Positions 9,001 through 17,526 of a DNA stretch of 64,000 bases are shown one piece after another (within the stretch, counting starts at the first letter, position 1; every line of letters starts with the position of its first letter). Both the position numbers and the translations under genes were made by a program. This DNA comes from Streptomyces odontomachi (GTDB taxonomy: Bacteria; Actinomycetota; Actinomycetes; Streptomycetales; Streptomycetaceae). The stretch lies in the NCBI RefSeq assembly GCF_024435355.1, contig NZ_JAMJWG010000025.1, positions 1-64,000 of the forward strand, written 5' to 3'. A model generated the notes under the pieces. The model was not told the DNA's origin and searched no databases. It saw only the letters and a list, made by a program, of their open reading frames with translations.

Positions 9001-12000
9001 CCCCTGCCCGGCGACGTCTTCACCACAGCCGCACTACGCCGCACCCACCACGAGCACCGGCTGACGGTATTCGGCGAGACGACGGAGGAACTGGCCGCGG
9101 CACTGGATGAGTTCGTGGCGAACGCGGCGCCGAAGGCGCCCGAGACGGGGCGCGGGGAACTGGGGGTACCTCCCACGTCCTCAAGACAGTGGGGGAGCGA
9201 CCGGCCACGACGAGCCCCGCAGACCGCCACGACCCCCCAGGGGCACCCCTGCTGGGTGCGGGCCACCACCCCCCGCGACCACCCCCGCCTGACGTTCGTC
9301 TGCACCGGCCAGGGCGCCCAGCGCAGCGGCATGGCTCGGGAACTGCACCGCAGGTTCCCGGTCTTCCGCGAGGTGCTGGACACCTGCGAGCAGCTGTACC
9401 AGGACACCTGGGGCAGCTCACTCATTGCACCCCTCCTCGCCGAGGAGGGCACCTCCAGCCCGGACCGGGCCTGGTCCACCGACCGGGCCCAGCCCGCGTT
9501 GTTCGCCTTCGAGTCCGCCCTGCTCCGGCTCTGGGAGTCGCTCGGCATACGCCCTGACCTCCTCGCGGGGCACAGCGTCGGCGAGTACGCGGCGCTCACC
9601 GCGGCGGGCGCGCTCTCCCTGGAGGACGGCCTCCATCTCACGGCGATACGCGGCCGGCTGATGCAGCAGCGCTGCGCGCCGGGCGCGATGGTGGCGGTGC
9701 TCGGGGACCGTGCGACGGTGGACAAGGTCGTGGCCGAGGTGCCCGGCGTGGCGCTGGCGGTGGTCAACGGCGCCGTCAGCCACGTGCTCGCCGGCCCTCC
9801 CGGCGACGTCGCCGAGGCGGTCCGGTTGCTGGAGGCGGCGGGGCTCGCGGTGCGGACGCTGCCGGGCGACCGGGCGTTCCACCACCGTCTGGTGGAACCG
9901 ATGCTGGCGGAGTTCCGCGACCATGTGGCCGGGGTCCGCCTGGCCCCGCTGCGCATCCCCGTGGTCAGCAACCTGGGCGGCACGGTGCTGCCCGTCGGAT
10001 GGCTGCCGGACGCGGAGTACTTCCGACGCCAGGCACGCGAGCGCGTCGACTACGCGGCCGTGCTGGACCGGTGCGTCGAACAGGGCGCCGGCACCTTCCT
10101 GGAGATCGGCCCGGACGCCACGTTGACCGGGATCGGGCGGCGCGCGCTGCCCGACGCGGACCATCTCGCCTCGCAGCCGCGTGGCACGGCAGGCACCGCG
10201 GGGCTGCTGCGGGCCGTCGCCGAGCTGTACGGCCGGGGCTTCGAACCCGACTGGCACGGGCTCGTCCCACCGAACGATCCCGGCCGCCCCGCCCCCCTGC
10301 CCACCTACCCCTTCCAGCGCACCTCCTACTGGATCAGCGCCGCCGCTCCCACCGCGCCGGCCGGAGGCCCCCCGATGACGATCGACGACAGCACCCGGCA
10401 CGCACCCGCGACTCCCTCGGCCCCTGCGGCTCCCGGGGCTTCCGCGCCTCCCGAGGTTCCCGCCGTTCCTGAGGCTCCCGCCGCCGAGTCGAGCGACCTC
10501 CTGCCGGATGTCGTGCTGGCACGGGTGCGGGAGCTGGCGGCCGACCAGCTTGCGCTGCCCGTGGAAGAGGTCGCACCCGATGTCGCGTTCTTCGACCTCG
10601 GCGCGGACTCGCTGCTCCTGATCAACATGATCCGGCGCCTGGAGACGGCCTTCGGGGTGCGGATCGCGATGCGCGAGCTGTTCGAGGACGCCGACAGCCC
10701 GGAGCAGCTCACCGCCCTGATCACCGACCGGATCACACCGGAGCGTGCGGCGGAGCTTCGGTCCGAAGCCGCGAGCGCCGCGCCGGACGCCACCGGCCAC
10801 CCCACCCCACCGGACGCCACGCCCACCCCACCGGACGCCTCGCCCGCCCCGGGCCAGCCGGCGCCCCCCGCGCCCACGGTCACGCCGGCGACGTTCGCAC
10901 CCACGCCACGCGAACAACACACGCCCCCGCCCCCGATCTCCTCGCCCTCCCCCGTCTCCTCTGGCTCACCGACCTCCTCGGCCTCCCTCATCTCCCCTGT
11001 CCCCCCGGTCACCCCCGCCGCCGCATCCCCGGCCACCGCGCCCCTGACCGGCGACGTCGCCCGCTTGGTGGACCGGCAGTTGGAGCTGATGGCCGGGTTC
11101 TCCCAGCTGATGCACCACCAGCTCACCGCGCTGGGCGGCACGCCGGCTCCGGCCTCACCGGCCGTCCCCCCGACCACGCGGACCGAACCCCCCGCAGACC
11201 CCGTGCCCACCGCACTCCCCACGTCCCCGGCACCCCCCTCTCCCGGCACCGCGCCCACCGCCGCCGAACCTCCGGCCTCTTCCTCCCCCGCCCTGCACGG
11301 CCCCCGGGTCACCGTCGCCCGTTCGTCCGGAATGGCGGCGGGGACGTTGACCGAGCAGCAGCGCGCCCATCTGGACGATCTGACGCGGCGGCTGAACGCG
11401 CGCACCGCCACGTCGAAGGAGATCGCGCAGCGCCACCGCCGGGTGCTCGCGGACAGCCGGGCCGTCGTCGGGTTCCGCAGCGCCACGAAGGAGTTGCAGT
11501 ACCCGCTGGCGGCGCGGGCGGCCTACGGTGCGCATCTGGAGGACGTCGACGGCAACCGTTACGTCGACATCACCATGGGTTTCGGCGTGCTCCTCTTCGG
11601 CCATGAGCCGGACTTCCTGAACGAGGCGGTGCGCCGCCAGCTGTCCGGTGGGCTGCGGCTCGGGCCGCGCGGCGAGGAGACCGGCCGGGCCGCCGAACTC
11701 CTCGCGGAGCTGACCGGTTTCGAGCGGGTCGCGTTCGCCAACTCCGGTACGGAGGCCAACTCCGCGGCCATCCGGCTGGCCCGCGCCGCCACCGGCCGGG
11801 ACACGGTCGTGATGTTCCAGGGCTCCTACCACGGTCACGCCGACAACGTCCTGGGGCGCTCGGTCACGGTCGACGGCCGGCGGCAGACGGTGCCCGTGTC
11901 CTCCGGCATCCCGGCCGGTGCGGTGGGCGACCTGGTGGTGCTGGAGTACGGTGCCAACGCCTCCCTGGACGTCATCGACGGGCTCGCCGGGCAGGTCGCC

Positions 12001-15000
12001 GCCGTGCTCGTCGAGCCGGTGCAGAGCCGGTATCCGGGGCTTCAACCGCGGGAGTTCCTGCACCGGCTGCGTGCTGTGACCCGGCGGCACGGCAGCGTCC
12101 TGCTCTTCGACGAGATGCTGACCGGCTTCCGCCCGCACCCGCGCGGCGCGCAGGGCGTCTTCGGTGTCACCGCGGACCTCGCCACGTACGGCAAGTGCAT
12201 CGGCGGCGGCTATCCGATCGGCGCGATCGCCGGGCGGGCCGATCTGATGGACGGGATCGACGGCGGCTTCTGGAGGTACGGCGACGACAGCCGCCCGCCG
12301 CGGGACACCACGTTCTTCGGCGGCACCTACATCCAGCACCCGGTGGCGATGGCGGCGGCGCACGCGGTGCTCGGCCATCTGAAGGAAGCGGGCCCCGGCC
12401 TCCAGGAACGCCTGAACGCCACCACCGCACGGCTCGTGGACACCCTCAACCGGTTCTTCGAGGACGAGGAGTTCCCCGTCCGCGTCGCCCGCTTCGGCTC
12501 GCTGTTCCGCTTCGAGTACCGCGGCAACCTGGAGCTGTTCTTCCACCATCTGCTGCTGCGCGGCGTCTACGTCTGGGAATGGCGGAACTTCTTCCTGTCC
12601 ACCGCGCACACCGAGGACGACGTGGCGTTCCTGGTGCACGCCGTCCGCAACGCCCTGTTCGACCTGCGCCGCGGCGGCTACCTCGCCCCGCAGGGCGCCC
12701 CGCGCCCCGTTCCCCCCTACGAGCCCGCACGCGACGTCCCCGCCACACCCGGCCCACGCCCCGGCACCCCGAACCCGCCGGTCACCGTCCCGAACCCACC
12801 GGTCACCGCGCCATCCGCGCCCTCCGCGCCCTCCGCGCCATCCGTCAGTCCGTCCCCGCAACCCGCGACCCCACCGCGCGCCACCGACGCGCCCGACGCG
12901 CCCGACTTCAGCCTGTACTTCTTCGGCGACTACCCGCGCGACGACGACCAGTCGCACGAGGACGGGGGCAAGGACCAGGACAGACACGCAGACAAATACG
13001 CGATCGTCCTGGACGCCGCGCGCTACGCCGACCGGCACGGCTTCCACGCCGTCTGGCTGCCCGAGCGGCACTTCCACTCCTTCGGCGGGGTCTTCCCCAA
13101 CCCGTCGGTGCTCGGCGCCGCGCTCGCCCGCGAGACCGACCGGATCCGCATCAACGCGGGCTGCGCCGTCCTGCCGCTGCACCATCCGGTGCGGGTCGCC
13201 GAGGAGTGGTCGGTGGTCGACAACCTCTCCGGTGGCCGGGTCGGCATCGGGTGCGCCAGCGGCTGGCACGCCAACGACTTCGTGCTGCGGCCGGAGACGT
13301 ACGGGCGGCACAAGGAGGTCATGTACGAGCACCTGGACACGGTGCGCCGGCTGTGGCGGGGCGAGGAGGTGCCGGGCCGCAACGGGCACGGGGACGCGGT
13401 GGGGGTGCGGCTGTACCCGCGGCCGGTGCAGCAGATGCCGCCGTTCTACACCGCGATCGTGTCCAACCCGGACAGCTACCGTGCCGCCGCCCGCCACGAC
13501 ATCGGCGTGATCACCAACCTGATGACGCAGTCCGTCGACGAACTGGCCGCGCACGTCGCGCTGTACCGGAAGGAGCGGGCCGCGGCGGGCCTCGACCCGG
13601 CCGCCGGGCGCGTCGTCGTGCTCGTGCACAGCTATCTCGGCGCCGACCTGGCGCGCGCACGGGCGGAGGCGCTGCCCGCGTTCAGCCGCTACATGCGCTC
13701 CTCGCTCTCCCTGTTCGGCCAGGTCTCCAACAGCCTCGGCCTGGAGATCGACTATGCGAACACGCCCGAGGAGGACCTGGAGTTCCTGCTCGCGCGCGCC
13801 TACGAGCGGTACTGCGCCGACCGCGCCCTGATCGGCACCGTCGACAGCGCCGTCCCCGTGGTGGACGCGCTGCTCGCCGCCGGCGTCGACGAGATCGCGT
13901 GCTTCGTCGACTTCGGGGTCACACCGGAGCAGGCCCATGCCGGGCTGCCGTACCTGGACGCGCTGCGCCGCCGCTACCAGGAGCCGGCCGGCGACAGCGC
14001 GGCCCCGGACTCGAGCCTGAGCCCGAACCCGAACCCGAACCGGGGCCCGGAGGACCCGGACCCGGAAGGCACCCCGCTCTCCTACGCCCAGCAACGGCTG
14101 TGGTTCCTGGACCGGATGCACCCCGGCCGCACCACCTACAACGAGTGCGCCGCCGTCCGGCTCGACGGCCCTCTCGACGTGGCGGCCCTGCGCACCGCCC
14201 TGCGGCTGGCCGTGGCCCGCCACCCGGCGCTGCGTTCGGTGTTCCGCGAGACGCCCGACGGCCCGCGCCAGGTGGTGACGGACGCGCCGTACGACGGCCC
14301 GGAGCTGGTGGACGTCGCCGACCGGGACCAGGACACGGCGCTGCGTCGGATCACCGAGGAGGAGAACGCGCACCGCTTCGACCTCGCGCACGGGCCCCTG
14401 CTGCGCACCCGGCTGCTGCGCTGCTCGCCCGAACGGCACGTCCTCGTCCTGACCGCCCACCACATCGTCTTCGACAGCGTCTCGGCCGCCGTGCTCACCC
14501 GCGACCTGGCCGAGTACTACACGGCCGCCGTCGAGAACCGTCCCGCCCGGCTGCCGGCGCACACCGGCGACGCACGGGCGTACGTGGCACGGGAACGGGC
14601 GGCCGTCGCCAGCGAGGCGGGCGGCCGGGGCCTGGCCCACTGGCGTGAGCGGCTGGCCGGTGCGCCCCCGTATCTGGAGCTGCCGGCCGACCGGCCCCGG
14701 CCGCCGGTGGCCACCGGCCGCGGCGGCTCGGTGCACGCCCGGCTCGACGCCGCGCTCACCCACCAGGTCCGGGCGCTGGCCAGGCGTGCGCGCGCGACGC
14801 CGTTCATGGTGCTGCTCACCGCCTTCTACGCGACCGTGCAGCGGCTGACCGGCCAGCACGACCTGGTGGTGGGCACCCCGGTGGCCAACCGCCCGGCCGG
14901 CACCGAGGACCTGGTCGGCTTCTTCGTCAACACCCTCGCGCTGCGCACCGACCTGAGCGGCGCCGGCACCTTCGCCGAAGCCCTGCGCAGGGCTCGGGCC

Positions 15001-17526
15001 ACCGCTTTCGACGCCTACGAGCACCAGGACGTGCCGTTCGAGGTGCTGGTGCGGGAGCTGAACCCGGAGCGGGACACGGGACGTTCGCCCGTGGTCCAGG
15101 TGTGCATCGAGTACGAGACCGAGGCACCGCTGGTGATCGACCTGCCCGGGATCACCGCCACCGCGCTGGAGGTGCCCACCCAGAAGGCACCGTTCGACCT
15201 GACGCTCTTCCTGACCGATCTCGACGACGGGCTGCGCTGCCGGCTGGAGTACAGCACCGACCTGTTCGAAGCCGCCAGCGCGCAACGTTTCCTGGACTAC
15301 TTCGAGCTGACGCTCACCGCGGGCGTGACGCATCCCGAGCGGGCACTCACCCCATCCTCCGCAGCCGCTACGACGAGCGAGGACGCCCAGGACGCCCAGG
15401 ACGTGCTCACCCCGGCCGACCGTGCCCTGGTGGCCGCCGCGGAGGCCAGCCCCCCGTACACCGGCGCGCACCGCGGCGGCACGGCCGGCGAGCCGGTGCA
15501 CCTGCGGGTGCTGCGGGCCGCCGCGGCCACGCCCGGCGCGCTCGCCGTGGCGCAGGACGGTGCCCGTCTCGGCTACGGCGACCTGGCGCACCGTTCGGCC
15601 GTCCTGGCCCGGCGGCTGCGGACGACGGGCTGCGGCCCCGGTGCCGTGGTCGGCGTCCTGCTGCCGCGCGGCCCGCTCGCCGCCGTCGCCCTGCTGGCCG
15701 TGCTGCGCACCGGCGCCGCGTATCTGCCGCTCGACCCCACGCATCCCGCCGCCCGGCTGGCGTACATGATCCGGGAGAGCGGTGCGTCGGTGCTGCTGAC
15801 CGGAAGCGGTGCGGACGGTCCCGGCGGCGCACCGCAGACGGGGCTGCCGGACCTCCCGCGCCTGGCGGACCCAGCCGGCCCAGCGGAACCGCCGGCTCTC
15901 CCGGCCCTGCCGGACCTGCTGGACAGGGGCGTCCGCGTGCTGCGCGTCGACGACGTGGTGGGCGCCGACGACGACGCGGGCGCCGACGGCGGCGTACCGT
16001 TCGACGACCACAGGCCGGGGCCCGACGACACCGTCTGCGTGCTCTACACCTCGGGTTCGACCGGCCGGCCCAAGGGCGTCGCCCTCCGGCACGGTGGGCT
16101 CGCCAACATCGTCGACTGGCATCACCGCGAGTTCGGCACGGTGGCCGAGGACCGGGGTTCGTGGATCTCCAGTCCCGGCTTCGACGCCTCCGCGCTGGAG
16201 CTGTGGGCGCACCTCACGGCAGGGGCGAGCGTGCACACGGTGCCCGATGCGGTGCGCGCCGCCCCCGAGCGGCTGCGCGACTGGCTGGTGCGGGAGCGGA
16301 TCACCGGTTCCTTCTTCACCACCTCGCTCGCCGAGCTGTTGCTGGCGCTCGAGTGGCCGGCCGGCAGCGCGCTGCGGCTGCTCATCACCGGTGGTGAGCG
16401 GCTGCGCCGCTGGGCCCCGGCCGGCGCGCCGTTCCGGCTCGTGAACATCTACGGCCCGACCGAGAACACCATCGCCTCCACCTGGACCGAGGTCCCGACG
16501 CAGCCGGCGATCGCAGGCGGTGCCGGGCGTGCCGACGGACCCGCCGGGGTGCCGCCCATCGGCCGCCCGGTCGGCGGTACGTACGCGCTGGTGCTCGATG
16601 CCGGGCTGCGCCGGGTGCCGGTGGGCGTGCAGGGCGAGTTGTACGTGGGCGGGGTGCAGGTGGCGGCGGGGTACGTGGACCGGCCGGAGGAGACCCGTGA
16701 ACGGTTCGTCCAGGCACCGGTCGGTTCCGGCGCACGGCTCAGGGGCCCGTCGTATCGGACCGGTGACCTGGTGCGCCGTCGCAACGACGGCCAGCTGGAG
16801 TTCCTGGGCCGCGCGGACCGCCAGGTGAAGGTGCGCGGCCACCGCATCGAGCCCGGCGAGGTCGAGCAGACGCTGCTGCGGCGGCTGCCGTGGGTGCGGC
16901 AGGCCGCCGTCGTCGCGCCCGCGACGGCCGGCGAGCGCACCGACCTGGTCGGCTACGTCGTGCTCGCCGACGGGGTGCCCGGCGCCGCGTCCGAACGCGC
17001 GGTACGGGACCGGATCACCATGGACCTGGCCCGGGTGCTCCCCGCCTATCTGGTGCCACGCACCTGGGTCTTCCTGACCGACCTGCCGCTGAACGCCAAC
17101 GGCAAGGTGGATTACGCGGCCCTGCCGCTTCCGGACTTCACGGCCGGGGCCGCCGATGCGCCCCCGGCGAGCGACCTGGAGCGGCGGTTGCACAGCCTGT
17201 GGACGGCCGAGCTGGGCCTGCCGCGGATCGCCGTGGACCGCTCGTTCTTCGAGCTCGGCGGCCATTCGCTGAACGCGGTCCGGCTGCTCAACCGGGTCCG
17301 CGCCGAACTCGGCGTCGAACTCCCGGTGCTGGACTTCTTCCGCAACCCCACCATCCGCGGCTCGGCGAGACTGCTGGAGCGTCAGGACGACCGGGCCGCC
17401 GGCACGCCAGTGGCACCGGCGCCCGTGGCGCCCGCCACCCCCGTGGCGCCCACCGCGTCCGCCCCGCCCGCGGAGTCCACCGAGAGCACCGTCCCCACCG
17501 CCGGACGTGTAAGGGGCACCCTGTGA
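3037..17526 (+). CDS. Hybrid PKS/NRPS megasynthase (AL-KR-ACP-KS-AT-ACP-AMT-LLM-C-A-PCP)
   Basis: A 4829-residue synthase. Residues ~1-130 look like a detached C-terminal lid of an adenylation domain. Then follow: acyl/AMP ligase ~208-785 (SSGSTGHSK near 382); ketoreductase ~807-1300 (GGLGGVG, catalytic Ser/Tyr/Asn region ~1213-1235); ACP, Ser1434; ketosynthase ~1510-1945 (Cys1688, His1824, His1864); acyltransferase ~2085-2430 (GHSVGE Ser2180, AFH at 2280-2282, which favours malonyl-CoA); ACP, Ser2525; class-III aminotransferase ~2770-3220 (PLP Lys3053); luciferase-like flavin monooxygenase ~3290-3650; condensation ~3680-4108 (HHIVFDS, last Gly replaced by Ser); adenylation ~4154-4700; PCP, Ser4744. 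No thioesterase. Adenylation pocket read by eye as D-A-L-F-I-G-I-I-A-K, probably a hydrophobic residue. Predicted product: 3-amino-2-hydroxy acyl-amino acid. Codon 158 is TTA. The ATG at 3037 follows a strong RBS; the longer frame from 2944 lacks one. Confidence 0.93.
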   Translation: MAIDHSSVLLAARLRGLRDVLDCGIVAVGASGPPAAFVVPAPGAEVARLKRRLTAAAVEAGTAVVPVLVDEVPRRADGTVDTDRLATVPVLGEAELREYREQCAAAGLDVDVALAPAVRAPGRLHLAGLDPQPPALADVPLPRGSATAPARTLSEEALSAADAARPARPTAAAAPAPAPAPAPSPAHAPSPPPTAVGAPPQALSSGPALPADPDGPRTLPEALLRTAAAYPQRGLHLVPAPDHTVFLSYPELLERARRILAGLSAAGLRTGDRAILQVPSLDQYFPALWACLLGGILPVTVARPPDYGTPGPTLDKLHHAWQSLDRPVVIGGGTAVAGVEAMADRYAMIGVRVLDVALLERTEPATVPAHAADPADAALLQLSSGSTGHSKAIQITHRGVLEYVAGARAQGCGPDDTTVNWLPLDHVGGLVMFHLRDTVLGCTAVHAPTESVVADPFHWLDLLDQHRAAHSWSPNFGYRLVAEALRNRPQPAGRWDLSSVRSLINAGEQCTLPVVTEFLAATAPYGLAADAMLCAWGMAETCTAIAYKRFTAPGAVHHVRKASLTGTLEWTGAEVPATERTTFLGMGRPALGTRFRICDDADRVLPEDRVGRLQVASGRVTPGYLGNPAANAEAFRGTDWFDTGDLAFLHDGELVITGRRKEVIIINGNHYLCHELEDVVGALDGVTAGSVAACGVPEADSGSEQLVVFFVPADDAAPDAGSAVQRGAAARVDAVRRVRAELARRFELSAWRVVPVGAAAFPRTTSGKIQRAAIRGRFLDGAFDDVLHALDLAEGGARTVPDAVHRAVWEPVAGPAALPVARLDPAATLVIADDLGLADALTRHGGAFEDSVVVRAGARYTCEGPHRYTVDLADRDHWDALWAALHASGRTPTALLHLAGYTAPVPDGLPDDRLASLLTGASTALVLAVQTHGAHGGGAPRVVTVSRGVHRVTGAEPVGSPGALSAAVAQCLALEWPDAEVHHVDLPGEHPDTDAAALCTAVATLPNGTPPPEASDAGLRVPATEIALRSGRAYLRRLAKVVPRAASGAEPASPLFAHGSCLVVTGGLGGVGSEVLSGLLRRFRLRLLVLGRTPLHVERDDGPDDERGRSGAGDGPGSDAAGTLRRLTALAGGEVAYRAVDVTDGPALAAAVEEAERAWGRPLDGVLHLAGAHGARPLAEEDPEQWWSVVSAKTVGAVRLAGLVRQRPGAHFVSFSSLLTLTPAAATASYVAANRFLEAYGDQLAAQGVPGHCVVWGLWSGIGMNRDNPYEELARRRGMLPLTAAEGRDLARVVLAQPPGGYFVGLDETAPALRGLLRPDRPAALERVVVHGADRQTLPPLRDARGRTVPVTAERHRSPAPADTRTTGTPPADALTPPTLASPTPAPHAPAPPPDSPPPHDPAGIRRLVLAALADAAGDEVDERRAFYESGLGSLQLLRAHAGIERALGHEIPRTLLFQFPTAVQLIDHLSRTEAEAARERAAAGTATHPNAAVQGAGAPAGAPWAVPDDRRIAIIGMAGRFPGADDLDAYWRLIESGERAVRAFTAEELAAAGVSETERARPDRVPVGGALEGVDLFDAGFFGISAREAATIEPQQRLLLEICHQALEDGGYARPLGDTRVGVYAATGMSLHALQTYLLHNLVPTQDLGDPVTALQLAIGNQADFAASRVAYRLGLRGPAVGVQTACSSALVAVHLAAQSLLTGDTELALAGASAVHVPQHAGYLHVPGSILSRTGVCRAFDAASDGTVGGNGVAAVLLKRLDRALADGDTVHAVLLGSAVNNDGAGKVGFTAPGVAGQRRAVAQALRAAGVGADTVQYVEAHGTGTELGDPIEFQALTEAFRESTDRRAYCALGSVKPVIGHLDTAAGLAGLIKTVLALRHRRIPPLTGFDRPNPALHLDGSPFVLSASGRAWERGDAPRRAGISSLGVGGTNAHVVIEEPPAPSPTPDRPSHPTGPGLLPLSARTPQALTDLATAYRTRLRTTPPPLPGDVFTTAALRRTHHEHRLTVFGETTEELAAALDEFVANAAPKAPETGRGELGVPPTSSRQWGSDRPRRAPQTATTPQGHPCWVRATTPRDHPRLTFVCTGQGAQRSGMARELHRRFPVFREVLDTCEQLYQDTWGSSLIAPLLAEEGTSSPDRAWSTDRAQPALFAFESALLRLWESLGIRPDLLAGHSVGEYAALTAAGALSLEDGLHLTAIRGRLMQQRCAPGAMVAVLGDRATVDKVVAEVPGVALAVVNGAVSHVLAGPPGDVAEAVRLLEAAGLAVRTLPGDRAFHHRLVEPMLAEFRDHVAGVRLAPLRIPVVSNLGGTVLPVGWLPDAEYFRRQARERVDYAAVLDRCVEQGAGTFLEIGPDATLTGIGRRALPDADHLASQPRGTAGTAGLLRAVAELYGRGFEPDWHGLVPPNDPGRPAPLPTYPFQRTSYWISAAAPTAPAGGPPMTIDDSTRHAPATPSAPAAPGASAPPEVPAVPEAPAAESSDLLPDVVLARVRELAADQLALPVEEVAPDVAFFDLGADSLLLINMIRRLETAFGVRIAMRELFEDADSPEQLTALITDRITPERAAELRSEAASAAPDATGHPTPPDATPTPPDASPAPGQPAPPAPTVTPATFAPTPREQHTPPPPISSPSPVSSGSPTSSASLISPVPPVTPAAASPATAPLTGDVARLVDRQLELMAGFSQLMHHQLTALGGTPAPASPAVPPTTRTEPPADPVPTALPTSPAPPSPGTAPTAAEPPASSSPALHGPRVTVARSSGMAAGTLTEQQRAHLDDLTRRLNARTATSKEIAQRHRRVLADSRAVVGFRSATKELQYPLAARAAYGAHLEDVDGNRYVDITMGFGVLLFGHEPDFLNEAVRRQLSGGLRLGPRGEETGRAAELLAELTGFERVAFANSGTEANSAAIRLARAATGRDTVVMFQGSYHGHADNVLGRSVTVDGRRQTVPVSSGIPAGAVGDLVVLEYGANASLDVIDGLAGQVAAVLVEPVQSRYPGLQPREFLHRLRAVTRRHGSVLLFDEMLTGFRPHPRGAQGVFGVTADLATYGKCIGGGYPIGAIAGRADLMDGIDGGFWRYGDDSRPPRDTTFFGGTYIQHPVAMAAAHAVLGHLKEAGPGLQERLNATTARLVDTLNRFFEDEEFPVRVARFGSLFRFEYRGNLELFFHHLLLRGVYVWEWRNFFLSTAHTEDDVAFLVHAVRNALFDLRRGGYLAPQGAPRPVPPYEPARDVPATPGPRPGTPNPPVTVPNPPVTAPSAPSAPSAPSVSPSPQPATPPRATDAPDAPDFSLYFFGDYPRDDDQSHEDGGKDQDRHADKYAIVLDAARYADRHGFHAVWLPERHFHSFGGVFPNPSVLGAALARETDRIRINAGCAVLPLHHPVRVAEEWSVVDNLSGGRVGIGCASGWHANDFVLRPETYGRHKEVMYEHLDTVRRLWRGEEVPGRNGHGDAVGVRLYPRPVQQMPPFYTAIVSNPDSYRAAARHDIGVITNLMTQSVDELAAHVALYRKERAAAGLDPAAGRVVVLVHSYLGADLARARAEALPAFSRYMRSSLSLFGQVSNSLGLEIDYANTPEEDLEFLLARAYERYCADRALIGTVDSAVPVVDALLAAGVDEIACFVDFGVTPEQAHAGLPYLDALRRRYQEPAGDSAAPDSSLSPNPNPNRGPEDPDPEGTPLSYAQQRLWFLDRMHPGRTTYNECAAVRLDGPLDVAALRTALRLAVARHPALRSVFRETPDGPRQVVTDAPYDGPELVDVADRDQDTALRRITEEENAHRFDLAHGPLLRTRLLRCSPERHVLVLTAHHIVFDSVSAAVLTRDLAEYYTAAVENRPARLPAHTGDARAYVARERAAVASEAGGRGLAHWRERLAGAPPYLELPADRPRPPVATGRGGSVHARLDAALTHQVRALARRARATPFMVLLTAFYATVQRLTGQHDLVVGTPVANRPAGTEDLVGFFVNTLALRTDLSGAGTFAEALRRARATAFDAYEHQDVPFEVLVRELNPERDTGRSPVVQVCIEYETEAPLVIDLPGITATALEVPTQKAPFDLTLFLTDLDDGLRCRLEYSTDLFEAASAQRFLDYFELTLTAGVTHPERALTPSSAAATTSEDAQDAQDVLTPADRALVAAAEASPPYTGAHRGGTAGEPVHLRVLRAAAATPGALAVAQDGARLGYGDLAHRSAVLARRLRTTGCGPGAVVGVLLPRGPLAAVALLAVLRTGAAYLPLDPTHPAARLAYMIRESGASVLLTGSGADGPGGAPQTGLPDLPRLADPAGPAEPPALPALPDLLDRGVRVLRVDDVVGADDDAGADGGVPFDDHRPGPDDTVCVLYTSGSTGRPKGVALRHGGLANIVDWHHREFGTVAEDRGSWISSPGFDASALELWAHLTAGASVHTVPDAVRAAPERLRDWLVRERITGSFFTTSLAELLLALEWPAGSALRLLITGGERLRRWAPAGAPFRLVNIYGPTENTIASTWTEVPTQPAIAGGAGRADGPAGVPPIGRPVGGTYALVLDAGLRRVPVGVQGELYVGGVQVAAGYVDRPEETRERFVQAPVGSGARLRGPSYRTGDLVRRRNDGQLEFLGRADRQVKVRGHRIEPGEVEQTLLRRLPWVRQAAVVAPATAGERTDLVGYVVLADGVPGAASERAVRDRITMDLARVLPAYLVPRTWVFLTDLPLNANGKVDYAALPLPDFTAGAADAPPASDLERRLHSLWTAELGLPRIAVDRSFFELGGHSLNAVRLLNRVRAELGVELPVLDFFRNPTIRGSARLLERQDDRAAGTPVAPAPVAPATPVAPTASAPPAESTESTVPTAGRVRGTL
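9147..9208. repeat. Intergenic repeat element embedded in the KS-AT linker coding sequence
   Basis: GGGGCGCGGGGAACTG (9147-9162), a GGGGGTACCTCCC block (9162-9174) and AGTGGGGGAG (9188-9197), followed by a CGGCCAC segment, occur in the same order as in the intergenic repeat at 49536-49702. Here the element is in frame and encodes residues ~2037-2058, a low-complexity linker between ketosynthase and acyltransferase. Confidence 0.75.

Noticed and set aside
11155..17265. A 2036-codon open frame on the minus strand inside the megasynthase gene
   Set aside because: GC-rich codon bias leaves antisense frames open; its translation is low-complexity with no domain, while the plus strand encodes clear catalytic motifs.
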